DNA of 64,000 bases from Adiantum capillus-veneris (GCA_014529385.2 CM043954.1:6513806-6577805), one strand, 5' to 3'. Counted from the stretch's first letter, positions 10,367 through 21,743 are shown. Numbers and translations are program-made. Notes: a model not told the origin generated them from the letters alone.

Positions 10367-12030
10367 ATGGACCAAAAAAAGACAGCAATACGTATATTGT
10401 GTATGAACTCAAAAGACTATGTGAAAGCATATCAATTGCAACTATCATTAACACGTATGATAACACATGGACATGTTCATGGGATGTATGGTCATTTCTT
10501 GCTTAATGGTTTATGGCCTTCATATCCCAATGCTATAATTGGTTCCCTTGCATTATGCTTATGGAATCTGGAAAGAATAGAATACCATGGACCAGGAAAT
10601 TTATGCCATGATGCCACGCAGTGATGTAGGATCATTCAATGCATTGAACTTAAGGATGGATGTAGACCACCGAAACAGAATGAAGAGCGAGCGTGAGAGG
10701 ACTACATCAACACTAACACCAATGTTGGCTTCTGGAGGATGTAATGAAGTGATTACTTACAATCAGCCTCCTCTCAATGTGTTATGGATATCATGCCCAC
10801 TCCTACATTTCAAAAATTGAATGAAAATCTTTTGCTATAGCTAGATAATTGCGTAGGAGAGAACAAGAATCGATATATATTTGTGTACTTATCCTTTCTA
10901 GTAGTAAAAGGTGTTTTTAAAACTATGCATTTCGGATTCTTAATGGTGGGTCATACACATGAAGAAATAAATGCAATGCTTTGTAGGTTCTCAGAGAGAT
11001 TGCAAAAAATAATGACATTCACTTTTTCACATTTGGTGGACCATTTCCAAAAATGTGAAAGCTCAGCTCTGGCACCATTTCTAATGACACAAGTTCCTAG
11101 CTTCAAATTCTTTGTTAAAGGGTACATGTGTAATGGAGAAGATGCTCTACTTGGACACTCTAAACCAGTTCAATTTTTTTTTCTATATGCAAGGTGAAAC
11201 CCCAATAATGTAGTATAAAATTCACCCCAGATCACCTGATTAGATTCCAAGGGAGTCAATAATTGAGTTGTAAAAAAAATATGATCAAGGGAAACAAAAA
11301 TTTCCAACATGCTTCTCAGATGTGGTACCTATAGTAGTCTATTTGAGGGATGGTCCACTAGTTATTCAAGGGATTGAGACAAATTGTGATTTTTGGAAAA
11401 GATGCTCTGTATTAAAAGAAAAGGACCACGAGTTTGCAAAATACATGGAGCCGGATATTATTTATTGACAAAAAATAATTAGTGATCTTGAACAACCAAC
11501 CAACAAACATACTCGTGAATATACAACATTTTGGCCAAAGACTACAAGGACTCATCAAATGCAACAGATAGAGAAATACATAGATAAGTTTCAAGGATAT
11601 GAAGAGTTGAATGATCACTTTGTTGGTCTTCAAACTTCAAGGTCGTAGGAAGCTTTAAGCCTTAGATTGATGTAAGGAAAGAGGATCATGTTCTTGTGAG
11701 ACCCACATATGCAGAATATCCAATATGGTTAGGAGTTGTGGAGTCAAATGTTGATGTAGACAACTCATCTCCTAACTACAAGAAAGTTTTCATTCAATAT
11801 TGGGCACCAAAATATCGGGGGGAGGGGGGAGGGGGGGGGGGATCCCACAATCGAGGAATAGTATGAGAATTGTTGGAAAAAGAATTGGTACTGCAATCTT
11901 GCTAACCCAAAGCATTGGGAGTGCGTTGATGCATTCGTGTGGTCATGGACTCTAGGGGTGGAAGACTTGCAAAAGCAGTTAAGATCCCATCCAATGTTGT
12001 GGAGAAGACACAAGCTAGCTTAATTGGAGA
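10367..12030 (+). pseudogene. Decayed C-terminal part of a DUF7869-type transposon-like protein
   Basis: A first piece (10,367-10,600) contains THGHVHGMYGHFLLNGLWPS. After a frame change and a stop, the strongest block (about 10,840-11,197) reads LDNCVGENKNRYIFVYLSFL, then FLMVGHTHEEINAMLCRFSE, later FKFFVKGY and LLGHSKP. The pattern DN-x-x-x-ENKN ... VGHTHE-(I/D) is the hallmark I remember for DUF7869, a domain often found in transposon-like plant genes. It may carry acidic catalytic residues, but that is inference. Further degraded phrases (PIWLGVVESN, WYCNLANPKHWECVD) run to about 12,030 across several frameshifts. It is the complementary half, on the opposite strand, to the relic at 1-1035. 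Confidence 0.6.
11816..11841 (+). other. G-rich tract with quadruplex potential
   Basis: An almost uninterrupted run of G broken by single A residues (three long G blocks) lies within the decayed DUF7869-type gene. Four or more G-runs with one-base loops can be drawn. Confidence 0.6.
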
Positions 12031-12254
12031 AAAAAATAGCATTTCATATTCAAATCTTGGTGTGTGTTTTTATTTTCCTTGCATATGTATGATTCTATGA
12101 GGTGTTTATTAACACCAACATGAAAATAAAATGAGGTGTTCCTTGCCTTGTTGTTGGTCACATCTAGCAAGACCAAATTTCTCCAAGCCTCCTTGGGGGT
12201 ACTCAAATCATGTATCTGTCCAATTATGTTACCTGCACACTGATAGATAGCCAA
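12015..12254 (-). pseudogene. Copia gag relic (minus strand)
   Basis: The minus-strand open frame contains IIGQIHDLSTPKEAWRNLVL followed by LDVTNNKARN. This matches the family pattern (I-D-x-x-AW-x-x-L) of the copia Gag/UBN2 domain. Only this part is preserved. No protease, integrase or LTR can be tied to it. It is related to the plus-strand copy at 14,005-14,617 (SSEAWKILVSLDATN), so the two may be fragments of one family. Confidence 0.55.
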
Positions 12255-14004
12255 TACATGACCTTTTGTCTCAAGAGTATTAATAAGAGTTCTCGTATGC
12301 TAACATGTGAGATAAGGGAGAGTATTTTTACAAAAGAAAAAGTGTGTATTTTACAAAGAATGGTTGCATATATAGGGGTACAAAAGGTCCATTTCAAACA
12401 CATATGTGGCATTCCCTTATTATTACTTATGAATCCCTTGTATGCCTTGGTTCCATTCTTATGAGTCCCTTGGGTCTTTTGTATTCCTTGGTTCCATTCT
12501 TTGCATGCATTCACCTTATTGAGGACTTGGATTCACCTATTGAGCCTATAATTGTCACAATTAGTAACCACAAAATATACATAGAAAAATACAACATAAA
12601 GAGATAACTATGTACAATGGTCAATGTGAAATTGCTAGTGAGTGAGTTGGCAAGATAAGGGGTCATCACTCTCTAAATGTAGACCATGTCAATGCCCACT
12701 ACCCTATGTCACTGATTGATGCCGGCGAGAAGTCATCCGCTACCATGTGTTGAGCTTGATAAATCAGCATAGACACCCAAAGAGGCACCAAAGGACTATT
12801 ATATCCCTACTCCTTCCTATCCCTTGTTAACACACAAGCTAATTTTGCTAAAGAAAAATCCTTTATCAAAGATAGGGCATGTCACATTGGGTAGATATAG
12901 AAATTATAAACTTTCAAAATGAATGCATCCTAAGATGAAGGAAACATTTCTCAAGTGGAGGAAAATATATATTGAAAGAAATCACAAAATGCAAGGGCTA
13001 GTTCCAAGGGTCTAGTTCTGTATAACACTAGTGGAAGGAGTTCATGCATGACCTAGGGATCTACCTCAACCCCTCTAGCCAAATGAGAAGGTAGATGATG
13101 AATATTCCTTCGAACCATCCATATTTATAGCCGTGCTACAAATATTCCCCCATGCATGCCATCCTCGGGTTAGGCACTTGGGCTTTTGGCCCATAGGAGC
13201 CTTTATTAAGATCTTAAGCTCCACACATAGTACACATGGATACTTCTTGTCTACATCTATAATTGGCATGAGGTAGTAGACACAAGGATCATTTCAATGG
13301 AACTATAACTAGACTTCAATGACTTAGTCTACCTATCAAGAGCGATGGCCACTTATCTTTCCAGATCACTCACTAGCGATGTCCACTTATCTTTCCAGAT
13401 CACTCAGTAGCGATGTCACATGGATGAAGAAATAGCTTTCAGACTCCATCTCCACTATGTGCTCTCTTGGTTGTGTACATATGTGCTTGCAAGGGCTCAA
13501 GCTCTCTCCTTCTCTATCTCTTTACATAGTATAAGAGTCTGGTTGTGGCTAGGAGCTATGAGCGTAGGAAAGAGCTAAGAAGTGTTGGTGGGAAAGGGTT
13601 TCTCTATTCTCCTCCCTCGTGTTTTGGTACTACAACCAACCCCAAATCTTCAAGAGGTTTTCGTTACAATCTCGCATTTTGGTGATTTCTATAAGATTTT
13701 GTGGTTGGAGGTTCTATATAGTCCTTTGAGTTAGCTCCACTTGGACTAAGCCTGTGCGGCTAGATTTCCATTTTGGGTATGTTTTGGCTTCCATTTTGAA
13801 GTTAGATTGTGTTTGGGTGCAGAAACATGGGTTTGGGTTTCTCCATATCTCCCATTTGGTGCTGAAATTTTATAGCTATTGTATAGTAGTATGAAGCATT
13901 GCTTTTGGTGTGTGTAGGCATATTGTGATCACAAACGGTGACAGATATTGGCTATTTTTTTGTCCCTTTGCAAGTTTTATGTAGATTTGTTATTCTTTGC
14001 AAAC
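12255..14004. other. Unassigned; possible decayed copia LTR and leader near 13,260-14,004
   Basis: Nothing firm. A degenerate primer-site-like phrase (TAGTATAAGAGTCTGG, near 13,528) lies about 480 bp upstream of the gag relic at 14,005, the distance expected for a copia leader. The sequence before it could therefore be an old 5' LTR. The phrase CACTTATCTTTCCAGATCAC is repeated around 13,350-13,405. Confidence 0.3.
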
Positions 14005-14617
14005 ATGTCTAACCATGAAAGAATCAATGTTATTTTTAGTGAGAAGCCTAATGAACAACTTCCATGCTTGGAAGTTTAAATGACCAGTTTCTTGATAGAT
14101 AGAGGGAATTGGGAATACATTGAAAGTGAATAAGAACACACGTTAATGTTACCCGAGGAGAACTTGACTCCTCAATAGATGAAATATTGTAAATATTGGA
14201 GCCAAGGAGCACATGATGTCATGTATTGGTAACCTATTAGTATGCAAAATACCATGATTGTGCAAATACAAGATGCCAATTCCTCTGAGGCATGGAAAAT
14301 CTTGGTCTCACTAGATGCGACCAACGAATAAGATTAGGAAGCTATGGTTGAAGACAAAGCTCAACACTATGCAAAAAAAGGGTATGTCAATTAATGACTA
14401 TGTTTTGAAGATTAAGGAAATACATGAATCCCTTGCATCTATTGGTGTCATGGTGGATGATGATGACAAGGTGGAAGCATGCTTGCATGGTTTAGGGTCA
14501 ACATACAAGCAATTGAAGGCCTCTATTTATACTCCAGAAAACATTCTATCTATTATAGATATTGTGTCTTTGTTGATTGTGGCAGACATGATGAACACTA
14601 GTGAGGACATGATATAG
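14005..14617 (+). pseudogene. Copia gag relic (plus strand)
   Basis: It starts at an ATG at 14,005 (MSNHERINV...) and reads as copia Gag with several in-frame stops in the first 300 bp. An open 100-codon piece follows from 14,315. Recognisable phrases are NSSEAWKILVSLDATN, then KKGMSINDYVLKIKEIHESL, then DKVEACLHGLGSTYKQLKAS, the usual order of the UBN2-type Gag domain (packaging of the element RNA in cytoplasmic particles). No zinc knuckle, protease or polymerase follows, so it is truncated at the 3' end. Confidence 0.72.
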
Positions 14618-17600
14618 GTCAAGGAGACGATCATGGTCGCGAAAACAAGAATTAAGCAAATCACCATATGTACGGCAATACTTTGAATTTTCATGCTTGG
14701 TAAAATTGCCGATCAATTGCTTTGAAGACTACCTAGTGTTGTGTGAACCTCCTCCAATCTGAGAGAAACTCTCTTTTTGCTGGTGGGAGGCTCCCCTTAA
14801 CATACACAAAGATTATTTGAGCTTGGTGAGAACCTCCTGTTACACATGTATGGGGTTTCAATAGCCTTTCACATCCAAGCCGCTCACAATAGATGCAAGT
14901 TCTATTGTGAGAACTAGGCCCAATTTTAAATGCGGGCCCGACTTGGCAATTAATCAACTTAATGATTTTCTTGAGCTCAATCTAGAATGCCCGCTCAAAG
15001 ATTGATTAAACCCACGAGCCCAAGGCTACCCAATATATTCAATACACTAATCACTAAGCCCTTTGGGTTTGTGTGTTATGAGGAGGCAAAGATAATGAGG
15101 ATATTATTAGTACACATGTGGCGGTTCGCACCTACACAAATATTTAAGCTTCATGAGGTAATTAAGTGAGCTAATCATGCTCAAATCCACAGTTTGAGAA
15201 CTCAAATGTAAGCTATGGTAGACGAGTTCAAGCACAATATATTAATACAATGATGAAATCATCTGAACATGAATTACGAATGTGCAAATATGAGAGAAAA
15301 TAAATATACAATCAAAGCTTAGACGACTAGATAAGTGATCCCATTATCTTAATCAAGGCCTCCGTTCTTCTATTAAACTTCTTAGATCAAACTATTACTA
15401 AAGAGTGCTCAACAATATGAGTGTGGAAGGAGATTATAAATTGAAGCTCATTAGAAAAACACTCTGCGGTGATGGGTTGACGAAGGAATGCCTAAATGCA
15501 ACCCTTAATTTCACTAATCCACGACCAATTAATTAGGGAGGGTGTTGGACCATTGACCATCCAAGAACTTGCCTACACTTAATCAATAAATCAAGAATTA
15601 GAAAGTGATTAGGATAATAGTGATAAGTACTTGAGGTCTTATTGAATTATGAGGTACTATTTCATTAATAATGATACAGCATGTTGGCTGAGAGTGGTTA
15701 AATAAATGAAGCATTCATATCTAAGAGATAACAAAGTAGAAAAGCCTTGCATTATTTAATGTGTGTAGAAGAAGGCCGTCTATATAGGAGAACCCAAGCA
15801 TCTACGGCTTACACGAGGTGAAGGTAGGATGGGTGACATCATATCACAAATAGAAGGGAATGATTTGGACTCTAGTGAATGGATAATTCCTCACTAGTTT
15901 TACACATGGTGTATCACAAGCTCCACTCATATAGAGAGGACACATTGGGTTGACTTGTAGCAAGACCACCCATCAATCATGCATGTGCTATCTCGAAGAC
16001 AAAGCTAGAAAAGGCATCCTATCAGATAGTATCTTCTCTCATAGGTGATTTAAATTATTACATTTTGTGACCACTCCACTGTACCTTCGCTTCTTTTTTG
16101 AAGACCTATCTAAGTTTATCTATTGGAGCTCTGAGTTAGAGCAACACATTGTCTTTGGCAATGTGAGCCATTGTCATTGCTATACCCTGCCCCAAGCTGA
16201 AGGGGGGGGGACTATTAGCATAAACCTTAGGGCTATGGTCTAATGCCTTGTATGGTCATTTACCTTGAAGTTGTATGGTCATAAAATCAGCCCCTACTTG
16301 AAAAGGGTCAACGACCCAAACTATCTCCAAGGTTGAAATTCATCACATCCCACAATTTTAGATGTTTCAGTTTATCATGGAAGCCACTGATACTTTCCCT
16401 CCATCAATGGCTCAAGTACCAACGCTTAGCAACTTACCAAGCGACCCCTCGACATGCTCTTTACATCCAATTGAAGTCATCTGTAGCAGTGGAGCAAAGA
16501 GCTGGTACATAATCTTACCAAATCATCTACAATTTTCATACAAATCAAAATGTCAAGAGGCCTACTCAGAAAGAGCGATTGTGTGCTGCTCTAACTTAGG
16601 TAGACATCTTTGGTGACCCTGAAAGGGCACCACTTCCTTGTCTAACAGGCTACCCCCACTGATAGAACCTTGCTTGGTCAAAGAGATCAAGTTCCCCGTT
16701 CTTGTAAGCATCTCCAGTTAGAACTATTTACCTCACCAGACCTCTATGAGTCTAATTGCAGGGTAGCCATTTGCATGATGCAATTATGGGTGGTTGTATC
16801 CATGGAAGCTACCCAGAAAAGCTCAGGATCATCCTTTCACTTGTTAGGGTCCTCCAAGATGAGGGGAAGCCAGACCAAACAAACACATTGCCCCACTTGA
16901 ATTGTTGGGCAGGGAATTGTCGTGCCCATAAAAGAGAGAGAAACAAAGAAAGAAAGGCTCTATTCAAGGTGGTGTACGATTTCTTTGGGCAATCAGACAC
17001 GCAAGCTGCTAAGTAGCCACAGACAAAACTACACGGTGGGAAATTGGGAATGCCATCAACAAAAACTGGGTATCAATGCATCTAACTTGGTACCTAATCG
17101 CATCACCACTGTCTATCCCTCTACTTGATGTTGTATGCTGCGATATCTAGACAATATCTATGCCCCCTACATGTGTGATGACAAGATGGCCTCTCTCAAA
17201 ACTACGATATGTGGCCACCAGCCACACACCTGATCTATTCAAATCTCATTCTTGCTCGATGACATCTTTGTCCTGATGGTGGATCGGCTCTAGCCCACAC
17301 GGCTATCTTGCATTCGTACTGAAGTGGGAAGATGCCCTTAAATCCTGCAAGAATTCCACAACACCTTTGAAAAAACTTAATAAAACAATATGAAATACCT
17401 ATAACACAAATTCTACAAAATTAGACTATGTCTAGTATCATGAAGGAGCCACTCAAAGCCAAGGTTCATGTGCTAGCATGAGCATGCACTTCAAATCTTT
17501 ACCGGCACCCACAATTTGATAGCTCTCTTACATTTACAGGACACTAATATGCCTCCTAGAAACCCAAGAGACTGAAATGCATCTCAAAAATCACCATTTT

Positions 17601-17754
17601 ATACGGAGTTCCAATTTTGTGGAGAGTTGGTTTCAGCAACTAAGGCATGTGCTTTGCAGATGCCAACAATCAATGCGTAAATAATATGGCATGAAGGGTG
17701 CATTGGCAGATACCAACAATTCCCAAATGCACGAATACATGACAAATTGAAGCT
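14618..17754. other. Unassigned sequence
   Basis: I recognise no gene or element. Overlapping open frames of 60-86 codons at 16,362-17,128 lack family motifs and shift frame. The tract could be former intergenic DNA downstream of the glycosylase exons, or old transposon debris. Confidence 0.4.
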
Positions 17755-17918
17755 TCATATGGGTGCCAAATTACTTCTTGGAGCACTTATCCATGGAGTT
17801 CCAGCAATAGCAAACCGCCACAAGGCTGTTACATCCTCAGGATTAGCATAGTTTATACCAACTCGAGGCCCTGCCAGGATATTTTCAGTCGCTGGACCAT
17901 CCAAAAGCTCCAAACCCC
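17755..17918 (-). pseudogene. MAG: Alkyladenine (3-methyladenine) DNA glycosylase, terminal exon
   Basis: The minus strand encodes GLELLDGPATENILAGPRVG, then INYANPEDVTALWRFAIAGT, then PWISAPRSNLAPI and a TGA at 17,755-17,757. This matches what I know of the C-terminus of the plant AAG/MPG family (LELLDG..., GPR-GI-YA-PE-V-A-WRF, TPWIS). These enzymes excise alkylated purines from nuclear DNA in base excision repair. The exon begins right after an AG acceptor (17,919-17,920 complement) and joins in phase with the upstream exon at 17,999. The reading frame is undamaged. Only the last two exons are found, so this is a gene fragment or a captured piece, not a working gene in this window. Confidence 0.78.
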
Positions 17919-17998
17919 CTGTCAATGTTTCCAGAAAAGTCAAAAATCAAGATTTGTCAAGCAGTTACTCTTTGCATTTCAATGGAGCATATTCGTAC
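17919..17998 (-). other. Intron of the glycosylase fragment
   Basis: 80 bp on the minus strand, beginning GTACG and ending TTGACAG with a pyrimidine-rich stretch before the AG. Removal joins the flanking exons in frame (TAG-G|GLELL). Its presence argues against a retroposed copy. Confidence 0.75.
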
Positions 17999-18056
17999 CT
18001 GCTGTGTAGAGAGGATGACTAGTCCAATCTGTTGTTAAACCAAGAGCTTGACCAAT
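17999..18056 (-). pseudogene. MAG: Alkyladenine DNA glycosylase, penultimate exon
   Basis: 58 bp on the minus strand encode IGQALGLTTDWTSHPLYTAG, bounded by AAAGCAG upstream and GTACG downstream. In the family the block GQALGL-T-W-HPLY directly precedes GLELLDG, so order and phase are right. No earlier exon (the catalytic core) is found up to 19,054. The rest has been deleted or replaced, or lies behind a very long intron now occupied by transposons. Confidence 0.72.
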
Positions 18057-18527
18057 CTGCTTTAGCACTCGTATAAATTGCATTGCTTTCACAAAATCTA
18101 ATCTTATACAGACATAGCAACACATTTGAAAGAATAATAAAGATTTCAACATGATGTTTGAGCAAGCATGCAGATATATACCACAGTAGTGTCAATTCAA
18201 GCTCACTATTTGAGTCACACGCACGACACACATGCAGGAAACCATCAAACGAAGAGAAAGGGCCCATGAAGCCACAACAAGGTACAACTGATGATGACTC
18301 GCATCATAAAGTGTCGCCACAAAATGAAGAGTATTCCTAACTAATCCCCACCTAGAGTAGAAAAGAGAAATCTCTTGATAGACTCTAAATCCGCAGGCTC
18401 CAACTTGAAGGTCGCAAGAGTAGTCTCTCCTCAACATCTCCATCACAAACACTTCTTGCCTGGAGAGGAAGAGACCGTTAAGTCTCTGATGGTGGACAAT
18501 GATGGCTCAAATTTGCTGATGATGAGG

Positions 18528-18569
<42 letters not shown>

Positions 18570-19054
18570 AGGAGGGCTTTGAACCTTTTGTATTGCGTAA
18601 GCCAACTAGACACATTACATAAGCCTGTAGGCATCACGTGATAAACCAGAATTGGCAGTGAAAAAAACTCTAGAGTACAACAATAACCACAAACCATAGG
18701 TAAAAAACAACCAGTGATATAGAGTTACAAAAATTGAGTGATAAATCATAGACGACCATTGTAGAAGAGAGCTGAAGTAGAAACAGGCCACCTAGACTTG
18801 CAATGAGGAGGACAAAAACTCCACCAAAGAGTCTTCAATATCAAACTTCGGAGTTCCAAGGCCGAAAGGAGCACACAAACAGAAGAGGCATCACCACTGC
18901 ACATCCACTCTGCATCTCTCCCTCTCTCCCTCTCTCTCTCTCTCTCATATGAAGAAAACAAGGAGATTTGTCATTAAGGAAACATGCCCAAGGAGAAGGC
19001 AAGTCCCTCGAGCAAATAGGAACATGCAACCTATTAGGTCGAGTTACATTTGAA
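18057..19054. other. Unassigned, with two CT microsatellites
   Basis: No gene found. (CT)n runs lie at 18,531-18,567 and about 18,915-18,946. Open frames over the runs (Ser-Leu and Arg-Glu repeats) are artefacts of the microsatellites. Confidence 0.6.
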
Positions 19055-19981
19055 TTTGCTTTTGGAATTGCAATGGATACCCATGGAATGCAACGGTTGG
19101 CATAGATGAACTAACAAGCAAAGCCGATTTTGTACTTCTTGTTGAAACTTGGGAGCATGATACACAAAGAATTAATGGATTGGAAGATTACAATGTACAT
19201 TCATTGATGTGGTCAAAAAATCTCAAGCAACAAAGAGAGCAAGGAAGGGTAGTATGTATGATTAAGCAAGGGCTGAAGATTTTGTATCAATTGTGAAAGA
19301 TAACAAGCACAAACATTATGTATGGCTGAAAATTATGACACCAAAGAGGGCACCCATTTTTGTAGCCGGTTGCTACATTCCTCATCATGATTCCCCCTTT
19401 TATGCATGAATAGAGATCAGTCATTTGTTTAATTCAGAGAACATTGCTTATCTTAAAGGCAAAGGTGGTGTTATTGTTTTTGGGGAGATGAATGCTCACA
19501 CAAAAACATTGCAACATGATACTCAACAATTTGATATGCCATACATTTCAAGGGAGTTGAAAGAAGTTTACTTTTATGATCATACTTCAATGGATGAGAA
19601 AGAGCCGGATGACTATGGAAAAGTTACTTTTACACAAGTGCAATAGTACGGGTATGCTCATTGCCCATGGCATATCTGTATAGAGTGGAACCGATGAATT
19701 TACATGTAGAAAACACAATGGGGATAGTTTGATTGACTATATGCTACTCTCCAAAGCCACCATGTCTTACATAAAAAGTTTTACGCTCGGCCATTGGACC
19801 CCGGGATCAAACCATTGGACTTTAAAGTTTATGTATTGATCTTACATGTGGAGAAACAACTAAGCATGATAATCTCCGCATGTCCGACATGGTTTACACC
19901 ACCCTTGGGGTGAAGCACCATTGTCCCCTATCTCCGACTCTTTTTGGGATATATGTAGATGAGTTTTCAGATTATGTACAG
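19055..19981 (+). pseudogene. LINE (non-LTR retrotransposon) relic: endonuclease plus a fragment of reverse transcriptase
   Basis: The plus strand reads FWNCNGYPWNA, ADFVLLVETW, APIFVAGCYIPHHDSPFY, GKGGVIVFGEMNAHT, DSLIDYMLLSKA and FTLGHWTPGSNHWTL. This is the order of the apurinic-type endonuclease domain of LINE ORF2 (N, E-W, Y-P, G-x-N-A-T, D-Y, D/N-H). In-frame stops and frameshifts interrupt it. From about 19,880 the sequence jumps to VKHHCPLSPTLFGIYVDEF, a motif from the reverse transcriptase, so most of the polymerase is deleted. The relic is cut off at 19,981 by a reversed family-C LTR and is thus the oldest layer of the nest. Confidence 0.8.
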
Positions 19982-20609
19982 TGTAAGGTACAGCGAATGT
20001 GAATGTTGAACTTTGCTCAAGATGAGTGCTCCGAACTGTGCTCAAGGGTTCCTTTTACTTACGGAAAGGAGAGCGTTCTGTTCTATAGTGAGAGAGTGCA
20101 AATGATCACAAAACAAAGTGAATAACACTGTGAATGAAGGTATTGAGACTGAGAGCTACAGAGAGAAGAATACGACACCAGAAAAGTTGTCAAACCCTCC
20201 TCCAAGGGCCCATCTCTCGATGGCGAGAGAAGTCTATTGCTATTGATTACACAAATCTCATACAAGGTGCTCATGCAAGTTCTTGACACAATGATGCAAT
20301 GAGGATCTAGGTCGGAGACGACAGCGATGACGAGGGCGGTGGCGACGAGGACGACGGTTCGCTGAAATCGTTGGATTCAAGGGTTGGAAATGCTGATATG
20401 CAATGGCTGAAAACGCTGGTCTATCTGCTGGAAAAAACGCTAGTACAACTTTTAAAAACGTGGTTCTATCTGGGCTGAAAACGCTGGCATATCAGGGCTG
20501 AAATCTGCAAATCTTGTATCTGCTGAATTCTGACTCTATGGCGGTGACGACGATACGACGACAATGCACTGAAAACGCAGATGCTAAAATCTGCGAATAG
20601 CGGGCTGAA
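19982..20609 (-). mobile_element. Reversed family-C LTR, 3' part only
   Basis: It begins TGTAAGGTACAGCG, a variant of the terminus TGTTAGGTGCAGCG of element C (49,506), and continues with the reverse complement of the family-C U5/R region (ATGTTGAACTTTGCTCAAG, then the CGACGACG stretch). It stops mid-LTR at 20,609, where the forward array starts. The five bases before 20,610 (CTGAA) fit the start of CTGAAACTGCAAACC in related LTRs. The missing half should therefore lie beyond the right edge, starting with CTGAA. Confidence 0.72.
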
Positions 20610-21743
20610 TGTCACGTGACACATTCAAACCTATGTGTCCGTGGACAAGCTACAGCATCACCAGGGTTCAGTCAGTCAAGTCAATCTAGGATAGGAAGTG
20701 ATCTGGCACTTTTGTGAGTCTGTTCGCAGACAGTGCATGACCAGTCACTTAGATTAGATGCATATCCTCCGGTTGCACACAGTAGGATCATCAGCATTCC
20801 CATCAGAATCCATCGGAATCCATCAAGGGAATTTTCCAGTGCATTAAAACCTATTTTCCCTATTTTTGACATTTTTCACTTATTTATTAAGTGACTTTTC
20901 TGGAAACTAGGTAGGGCAATTTTGCTTAGATAATATATAAGCAAACCAGAGCTAGCACTTTTTGACAGAAGAGGCAGCAGGAGCACCTTGCTCAACAGGC
21001 AACATCTCAGCAAAACCCAACAGAGCCCTAGCCTTAACAGATTTCCCCGAAACAGCAGATCGGCCCTAGCGTTAGCAGTTTCTTCAGCAAGGACAGATTT
21101 CAGTCCCTAGCGTTTTTGGTTTGCAGATCAACCTCAGCATTTTTGCAGATCTTCGCGACAGAATCAGACCTAGACTCAGCGTTTTCAGTTTTTAATAGTC
21201 AGTTTACGCAATAGAATCCCCAAACCTCAAAGATCTCGCCTTCTCGCAGTAGATCCTCGCCGCACGGTCAGATTCCGCAAGGTTTGCAGTTTCAACACGG
21301 AAAACGCAGATTTCAGCATCTGCGTTTTCAACGCGTCGTCGTCGCATCGTCGTCATCGACATCGTCACCGACATAGAGTCAGAATTCAGCAGATAAATAT
21401 TTGCAGATTTCAGCCCTTAGAGTTTTCAGATTTCCGCCCGTCTCGTCGTCGACATCGTCGGCAAGTCCAAGCATTGGACAGATTTGTGCAATCATAAGTA
21501 GATCGCTCTTGCCATAGAAGGTGGGGCCTTCGGAGGAGGGTTTGACAGTTTTTCTGGTGTCGTATTCTTCTCTCTCTATCTCTCAGTCTCAGCACCTTCA
21601 CTCACAGTGTCCATTCACTTTGTTTGTGTCCATTGCATTCTCTCATTAAAGAACGGAAGGCTCTCCCTTCCCTAAGTAAAAGGAACCTTGAGCACAGTTC
21701 GGAGCACTCATCTTGAGCAAAGTTCAACATTCATTCCACTGCA
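20610..21743 (+). repeat. Family-C LTR 1 of the tandem array
   Basis: It starts with the palindromic terminus TGTCACGTGACA and ends ...CATTCCACTGCA. TATATAAG at 20,934-20,941 is the likely promoter TATA box. A hairpin with 12 bp arms lies at 21,300-21,329. Compared with the complete element C it lacks the last seven bases before the primer site. Confidence 0.88.
20934..20941 (+). promoter_or_regulatory. TATA box, family-C LTR 1
   Basis: TATATAAG lies about 325 bp into the LTR and is conserved at the same place in LTR 2 (22,248-22,255) and LTR 3 (24,437-24,444). The sequence downstream (AGCAAACCAGAGCTAGCAC) is also conserved. Confidence 0.6.

Noticed and set aside
18375-19029. Frames with Ser-Leu or Arg-Glu repeats
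   Set aside because: They translate CT/GA microsatellites.
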